NCBI GenBank assembly: GCA_004352715.1
Contig: SCFE01000015.1
Location: 1,169,771-1,233,770 of the forward strand
Origin: Hofstenia miamia
Lineage: Eukaryota; Xenacoelomorpha; Acoela
Direction: 5' to 3'
Length of the DNA stretch: 64,000 bases
In this document: piece by piece, positions 58,839 to 64,000 of the stretch
Numbering within the stretch: position 1 is the stretch's first letter
Layout of the letters: each line of letters starts with the position of its first letter
Made by a program: the position numbers and the translations under genes
The notes under the pieces: model-generated
Databases searched by the model: none
The model's input: the letters and a program-made list of their open reading frames with translations, nothing else
Told to the model about the DNA's origin: nothing

Positions 58839-59177
58839 CTACAGCCGCCGGGCAACATGGCAGGGATCTTGTGAGTCAAAGATAATGCTCATCAACCAAC
58901 ACTTTTCTCTTACCACACCTGCCTCTAACTGCTGGATATGATTAGCAAGCTCACAGCGATGAGTGGCAATTACTTTCCTCACTTGGCTTTCTATTATTGT
59001 GTGTAATTTTAATAATTTCAGTATCATAAACATTAATTTTAATAATTTCAGTATCACAAACATTAATTTTAATAATTTCAGTATGATAAACATAAATTTT
59101 ATTAATTTAAGTATCACAAACATTAATTTTAATAATTTCAGTATCACAAGCATTAATTTTAATAATTTCAGTATCAC
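58839..59177 (-). other. Open frame: GC-richer C-terminal part fused to a 30-bp tandem repeat
   Basis: The 3' part of this frame (58839-59000) encodes ESQVRKVIATHRCELANHIQ and QLEAGVVREKCWLM and is GC-richer than its surroundings, so it may be a coding remnant. The 5' part is only the translation of the 30-bp tandem repeat (Leu-Lys-Leu-Met repeats). No family is recognised. Confidence 0.3.
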
Positions 59178-59180
59178 AAA
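59008..59180. repeat. 30-bp minisatellite, about six units
   Basis: Units of the form 'aattttaataatttcagtat' followed by 'cacaaacatt', with minor variation between units. Confidence 0.9.
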
Positions 59181-59279
59181 TCAATACATACAGTATTCCA
59201 TCAGAAATTTTCGTGTTGGTTATTGAACTCTGTAAAGATTCAAGACGACCCGAAAGCATAAAAATATTATATTATATCA

Positions 59280-60080
59280 TTGGTTACCAAGAACAGTGGC
59301 AATCTATAGAGATTCACAAACGGTTCTTGTGTCTTAAGAGAAGAGATTAATTGACAGATTTAGATAACCGCGGCGTCTCGCCAGTTGCCTTAGATACACT
59401 AACAATTTTCTATTTGCAGTAAAAATTGTGTTATCGAATTAAATATGAATTTGCCGAACAAAAAGGTAGAAACACTGCAACAAACAATGGTAGTCGCGGG
59501 GTCGGTATATTCAAATGGGTTGGGTATAATTGCTTAAGATTTTGGGAGGGATTCATACTTTTATTTATTTAACATTTTATTTTTCAAGTACGGGTGTTCA
59601 AGCCTTGGCACGCGTTGGCAAACTCAAAATAGGGATGTGGCTATAATTATGTTTGAGAAGGAATTGCAAAATGGATTAACTAAAATTATGATTAGTCCAC
59701 GTAAAATGTTATTTCAAATGTAAACACACGGTTATTATTATATATATAAATTCTGCACGTTTCTGAGTCGGCGGACAAGTCTCGTGTAAAATGTTTTTAA
59801 AAAGCTCAGGGAAATATAAAGGTCTTCTAAGTTACTAATTACCATTGCTGCTCTTAGAAGAATTGAAGATGATAGAATGATAGTGGTGCGGATTATTATT
59901 TTCAATAGAATAAAGAATCTGATTGAGATTTATATAAATTATTTCAACGGGCACTTAAAGCTTTGTTTCGCATCAAGTTTTTCTCGTTCTTTATATATAA
60001 AATCCACCATAAGAATAAAAGTTTTCTATCAATAAACGTTTACAAGCATAGCAATTACTAGCTTGAATTACAAAGGACCA
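59280..60080. repeat. Dispersed repeat family 2, copy 2
   Basis: The left part (59285-59400: 'agtggcaatctatagagatt', 'gcggcgtct') matches 63335-63450. The right part (59455-60075) matches 52380-53345. Confidence 0.6.
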
Positions 60081-60369
60081 AAGCTTAATCTGGGGATTCA
60101 TCTGAGGGAAAGCTGACAATTGTACAACTTAGCCAGTCTTGACTAATTCTTGGGTGCAATACCCAATACTAACCCAAGCACCAAAAGCTGTCTGTTCAGT
60201 ATAGAATATTATTCTTGCTGCAAAATATATTCAGTATATATGTCAAACCCCTGTTTTTATCATACTGATCAATTCCATTAGGTAAGAACTATAAAAAAGC
60301 CTATTTATGTGATTTTATAATTTTGTTATGACAAACAATACAATTTAAGACAATGTGTAGCGTACGTCA

Positions 60370-60438
<69 letters not shown>
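60370..60438. repeat. (AT)n microsatellite
   Basis: A TA run of about 69 bp, the longest pure dinucleotide run in the window. Confidence 0.95.
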
Positions 60439-60440
<2 letters not shown>

Positions 60441-60492
60441 TGGGGCACTGAACAGTTGGAAATTTTGAACGTCTATCATCAATATTAAGTTT

Positions 60493-60792
60493 ATGATGAT
60501 CAATACAATGAAACAAAGAAAACCGAAAAGAAAGGAATTAATTCCAACATCTGAAAAAACAGCAAAATCTACTGGTTTGTCCCAACAACTAAGCGACCTA
60601 CATTTATCCCCGAAAATAATCACGACACAATCAACTAAAATCAAATCCAATCCACCTTTCTCGTCAAGCAATCAAAGTTTCAGTCCTATATGTAGCATTT
60701 ACATGCAAGTTGTATCCCTCACTACTTGTGGTATGATCCGCTCACACAAAAAAGAAGGTCTAACGTGTTATGGTTCGGGAATATTTCCATGA
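60493..60792 (+). CDS. Unclassified Lys/Ser-rich open frame
   Basis: A 99-codon frame begins MMINTMKQRKPKRKELIPTS and runs through EKTAKSTGLSQQLSDLHLSP. The composition (basic, Ser/Pro/Gln-rich, few Ile/Phe) differs from chance frames in this AT-rich DNA and resembles disordered N-termini or LINE ORF1 proteins. An overlapping frame (60726-61019) continues with SLPTLEDIRSTRKSLSSAVI, so a single frameshifted relic is possible. No homology is recognised. Confidence 0.25.
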   Translation: MMINTMKQRKPKRKELIPTSEKTAKSTGLSQQLSDLHLSPKIITTQSTKIKSNPPFSSSNQSFSPICSIYMQVVSLTTCGMIRSHKKEGLTCYGSGIFP

Positions 60793-60960
60793 TGTCAATC
60801 AAATTAATGTCTCTACCTACTCTTGAGGATATTCGATCAACAAGGAAATCCTTAAGTTCAGCTGTTATTTGCTATCACAATCCATCCCACAATTCAAGCT
60901 TTGCAAGAGAGATTCCCTTTTTTAACTTTCAACGTGTGTTTCTTGATGATGGCAAATTTA

Positions 60961-62200
60961 TTGCATTTCAAAATCCAAGAAAAATATGTTCACCTCAACA
61001 TTTTATGATAGATTGTTGAATTAAAGTTTAATCTTATTTCAAAATTCAATATGAATTTAACTATATCTCAAAATTTCAGAATTATTTGTTGAAGGCAAAC
61101 AGATTTTTTCAAATTAAATATGAAATTTCTGCACATTCAATTTTACTGGTATGACTTTATAATCAGAGTGTTATCTGCTGTATTAGATCTGGAAAAATTT
61201 TTATTCTTAAATTTACTCAATTGAAATGCAATAAATTATGAACTGTTCTTCTAGTATTTGGTGTGAATTTAATAATATTTAAATAGTAGTGTATTTGAAT
61301 TTCAGAAACAGATTTCTAGAAAGGTGTGGAAACTAAGGTATGATTACCTTGCCTAATCTAGATAAATGTTTCTTAAAATTCAACATCCATATAAATATTT
61401 AAAATTCAAGAAAATTATTGGAATATTTATGCCTTAATGATAACACATATCCCTGTAACATTTCACACCAATTTGTGAATATAAATCAGACATTGAAGAA
61501 AATTTTGACAAATGAAAAATTGTCATAATTCAATTGTACATGAGATTCAGTGCACAACATTTACCAATAAATACTTTAGATAACCATTTAAAAATTTCAA
61601 AATATGTTTGTAAAATTCCAAAATTCTAATAAGTTGCTTTTGTTTTTACCACACCTTTATACTGTTTTTCATTATCAATGCTTAAAGGATTTAGCAAAAT
61701 TTTTGCCATATATACATTATTATTATGATTCATAATAGAGCCTTATTTGCTGTTATTTCATTTATTGAGTGTTAATAATTGCTTTTTTGAGAGCATAGAA
61801 ACATATCAAAGAATTCACAAATATATTTTCAAATAGAAATATCCACTAATAGAAACAAACAACAATAACAAATGAGAAAAAGTTCAGAAATGCTTAACTC
61901 AGCTTCCTTGAAAATGTCATATTGATATTTCTGGAAATTTGAATCAAGACATCTCTTTGTTTCTTCTGCCTCTGTGAATGATAATTTCTAAGAAATTCCC
62001 TCTCTTGAACAACCTTCTTGGTAATAAACTTTTTCATATTATCAGTTTTAGTGATATTTATGAAAATTTAGACAATACTTATAGTAAATCAAAAATAAAA
62101 AAAAACTCAATTTATCAAATTTATAAAAGTAAATATTCAAAATTATTGAAACTTTGGAACATTGTGATTTCAAAATTTCAGAAAAGGTTATTGATGTAAA
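60961..62200. repeat. Most complete copy of the ~1.2-kb core-box repeat
   Basis: Begins with 'ttgcatttcaaaatccaaga' and ends where the same start recurs at 62201, giving a unit of about 1240 bp. The core box is at 61306-61370. The right part holds 'gcttttgtttttaccacacc', 'aatgcttaactcagcttcct' and 'cctctgtgaatgataatttc', found in the same order in other copies. A short frame at 61978-62199 is not supported as a gene. Confidence 0.75.
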
Positions 62201-62565
62201 TTTTTTGCATTTCAAGATCCAAGAAAAATATATTCATCTTAAAATTTTATGATAGTTTGCTGAATAAAAGTATAATCATATTTCAAAATTCAAGATGAAT
62301 TTAACTATATCTCAAAATTTCAGAATAATTTGTTAAAGGCAAACAGATTTTTTAAAATTAAGTACGAAATTTCTGCACATTCAAACTTACTGGTATGACT
62401 TTATAATCAGAGTGTTTTCTGAGGTATTAGATCTGGAATAATTTTGATTCCTAAATATACTCAATTGAAATGCAATAAATTTGGAACTGTTCTTCTAGTA
62501 TTTGGTGAAATTTGATAGTATTTAAATAATAGTTTACTTGAAATTCAGGAACAGATTTCTAAAAA
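62201..62565. repeat. Truncated core-box repeat copy
   Basis: Starts like 60961 and proceeds to the first 16 or so bases of the core (62548-62564), then switches abruptly to unrelated AT-rich sequence that leads into inverted copies. Confidence 0.7.
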
Positions 62566-62639
62566 ACCAAATTACAAAACTTTACACAAATGTAACTTTT
62601 AAAATTCTGTAGTTTATAAGTAATAATGAAATTTTGAAT

Positions 62640-63290
62640 TTACAAAACAAAATCTGATATTAAAATTAAAGTAAGAGGTATCTAGATTAGGGCAGGTAAG
62701 CATATCTTAGTTTCCACACCTTTCTAGAAATCTGATCTTTGAAATTCAAATTAAATTGCAATCTACAATTTTTATGACCAATCTATATAATTCATGACTA
62801 ATTTTCAATAAAATATATCAAAATTTTACATGAAAATAATGAACCCTTATTATTCTGAAGATTAAAAGATTTATTTTGAAATGCAATTGTTAAATTTATA
62901 AAACAAAATCTGTTATTGAATTCAAAGTAACTGGTATCTAGATTAGGCAAGGTAAGCACACCTTAGTTTCCACACCTTTCTAGACATATGCTCTTTGAAA
63001 TTCAAATAAAATTTCAATCTACAATTATTATGACAAATCTATTTATTTCAGGACTGATTTCTATTAACATATGTCAAAATTTTACATGAAAATAATTAAC
63101 TTTTAATATTCAGAAGTTCAAAAGAAATATTTTGAAATGAATTCATAAAACAAAATCTGTTTTTAAAATCCAAGTAACAGGTATCTAGATTAAGCTAGGT
63201 AAGCATACCTTAGTTTTACCTCCTTTCTAGAAATCTGAATCTTGTAATTCAAATAAATTTATAACCTACAATTTTTATCCGCTAACTCCA
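62640..63290. repeat. Three inverted core-box monomers of about 250 bp
   Basis: The core appears in reverse orientation at 62677-62734, 62933-62990 and 63180-63236, spaced 256 and 247 bp apart. Each is preceded by 'aaaacaaaatctg' and followed by 'gaaattcaaat' or similar. The flanks between cores resemble each other and form a small tandem array opposite in orientation to the plus-strand copies. Confidence 0.75.
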
Positions 63291-63319
63291 TATATCAGTA
63301 CTGATTTTTAATTCATAAT

Positions 63320-63610
63320 ATCACATGGATGATAGCTAAGAACAGCGGCAATCTATGGAGATTCATGAATGGGTTTTTGTGTTCCAAAAGAAGAGATTGT
63401 TAAGTTGAAGATTTAGATAAATGCGGCGTCTTCTCAGTTGCCTTGGATAAACTTACAGAGAATAGAAACAATTTTATCTATGCATTAAGGGCTGTGTTCG
63501 TAAATTTAATATGTATTAGTACAAGGAAATGGTAGAAACACGTGGATCGGGTAGAAGCGCTTAAGACTTAGTTATTGGGAGTGTTTGTTAATACTTTTAA
63601 TAATCAATTT
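63320..63610. repeat. Dispersed repeat family 2, truncated copy 3
   Basis: Matches 59280-59420 at the left and 59460-59550 or 52395-52490 at the right ('tagaaacacg', 'gcttaagact'). The middle and right modules are missing. Confidence 0.55.
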
Positions 63611-63670
63611 CCCAGCTTAATGTGAGTTTTGTTCTATTCTGGTACAGTATGCTTGTGCATATTAATGTAT

Positions 63671-64000
63671 GCCTTTATAAAATTCAAAACTTTCTAAACA
63701 GTACTTAGATTTAGGATATGTCAAGCATCCCTTAGCATCCCCTTGGCTATATATGTATGCAATCACGCACACTAATAAAGTGCTTGAAGTGTCGACTTGT
63801 CATAGTTAATTACATTCAATTACTAAAATTTCACATCCATGAATAATACAATTGGTTCATTTCAATGCACGCCTTTATAAAATTCAAAACTTTCTAAACA
63901 GTACTTAGATTTAGGATATGTCAAGCATCCCTTAGCATCCCCTTGGCTATATATGTATGCAATGACGCACACTAATAAAGTGCTTGAAGTGTCGACTTGT
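63671..64000. repeat. 200-bp tandem duplication running off the window
   Basis: The block beginning GCCTTTATAAAATTCAAAAC at 63671 recurs at 63871 and stays almost identical to the last base of the window. One difference is 'aatcacgc' versus 'aatgacgc'. More copies may follow outside the window. Confidence 0.85.

Noticed and set aside
60345-60671. 108-codon minus-strand frame
   Set aside because: Half of it is the (TA)n tract and the rest is antisense to a more protein-like plus-strand frame.
1-64000. Bacterial-type features: operons, ribosome binding sites, CRISPR arrays, rho-independent terminators
   Set aside because: The split genes with GT-AG introns, LINEs and Tc1/mariner elements show nuclear eukaryotic DNA; the direct repeats found have no spacer architecture.

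Overview
This is a window of AT-rich nuclear DNA from an invertebrate animal. Supported coding sequence is split into short exons by GT-AG introns, and most recognisable protein matches outside three small genes are decayed transposable elements (Tc1/mariner DNA transposons, several non-LTR retrotransposon families, MITE- and hAT-like pieces). I cannot name the species. Two runs of N (1000 bp at 17216-18215 and 493 bp at 44475-44967) and a single N at 12317 mark a draft assembly. The sequence on either side of two of these joins is duplicated in a way that looks like unmerged overlapping contig ends.

Genes. On the minus strand there are three small head-to-tail paralogous genes related to the PLAC8/cornifelin family. 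Gene A (10063-13951) has an intact Cys-rich PLAC8 core. Gene B (20136-22356, with a possible first exon at 27906-27981) and gene C (32883-41982) are diverged copies. All three end in a separate last exon that encodes a hydrophobic helix followed by an R-I-(K/R)-V tail, and every coding intron in the set is phase 1. A fourth minus-strand gene (gene D, at least five exons between 866 and 4484) is not recognised. A TATA/CCAAT promoter-like block with a spliced leader-type first exon lies on the plus strand near 48.2-48.66 kb.

Layout. 0.9-4.5 kb: 3' part of gene D, with a TTAA-flanked MITE in its last intron. 7.8-8.6 kb: a 5'-truncated LINE between 50-bp direct repeats. 10-14 kb: gene A. 14.9-20 kb: a PHD-finger LINE remnant and a mariner tail, duplicated around the 1-kb gap. 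20-28 kb: gene B, Tc1-like remnants and an unidentified broken ORF. 28.2-29.4 kb: a structurally well-preserved, GC-rich Tc1 element. 33-42 kb: gene C, whose introns hold LINE and mariner debris. 44.4-46.2 kb: an 84-bp satellite with alternating A/B monomers. 46-64 kb: no convincing protein gene apart from the promoter-like block; it is filled with copies of a roughly 1.2-kb repeat carrying a conserved 60-bp core, a second repeat family with a BTB/BACK-like coding fragment, LINE and mariner debris, tRNA-like sequences and recent tandem duplications.

Exon calls rest on splice-site motifs, reading-frame phase and paralogue comparison read by eye, with no transcript evidence or database search.
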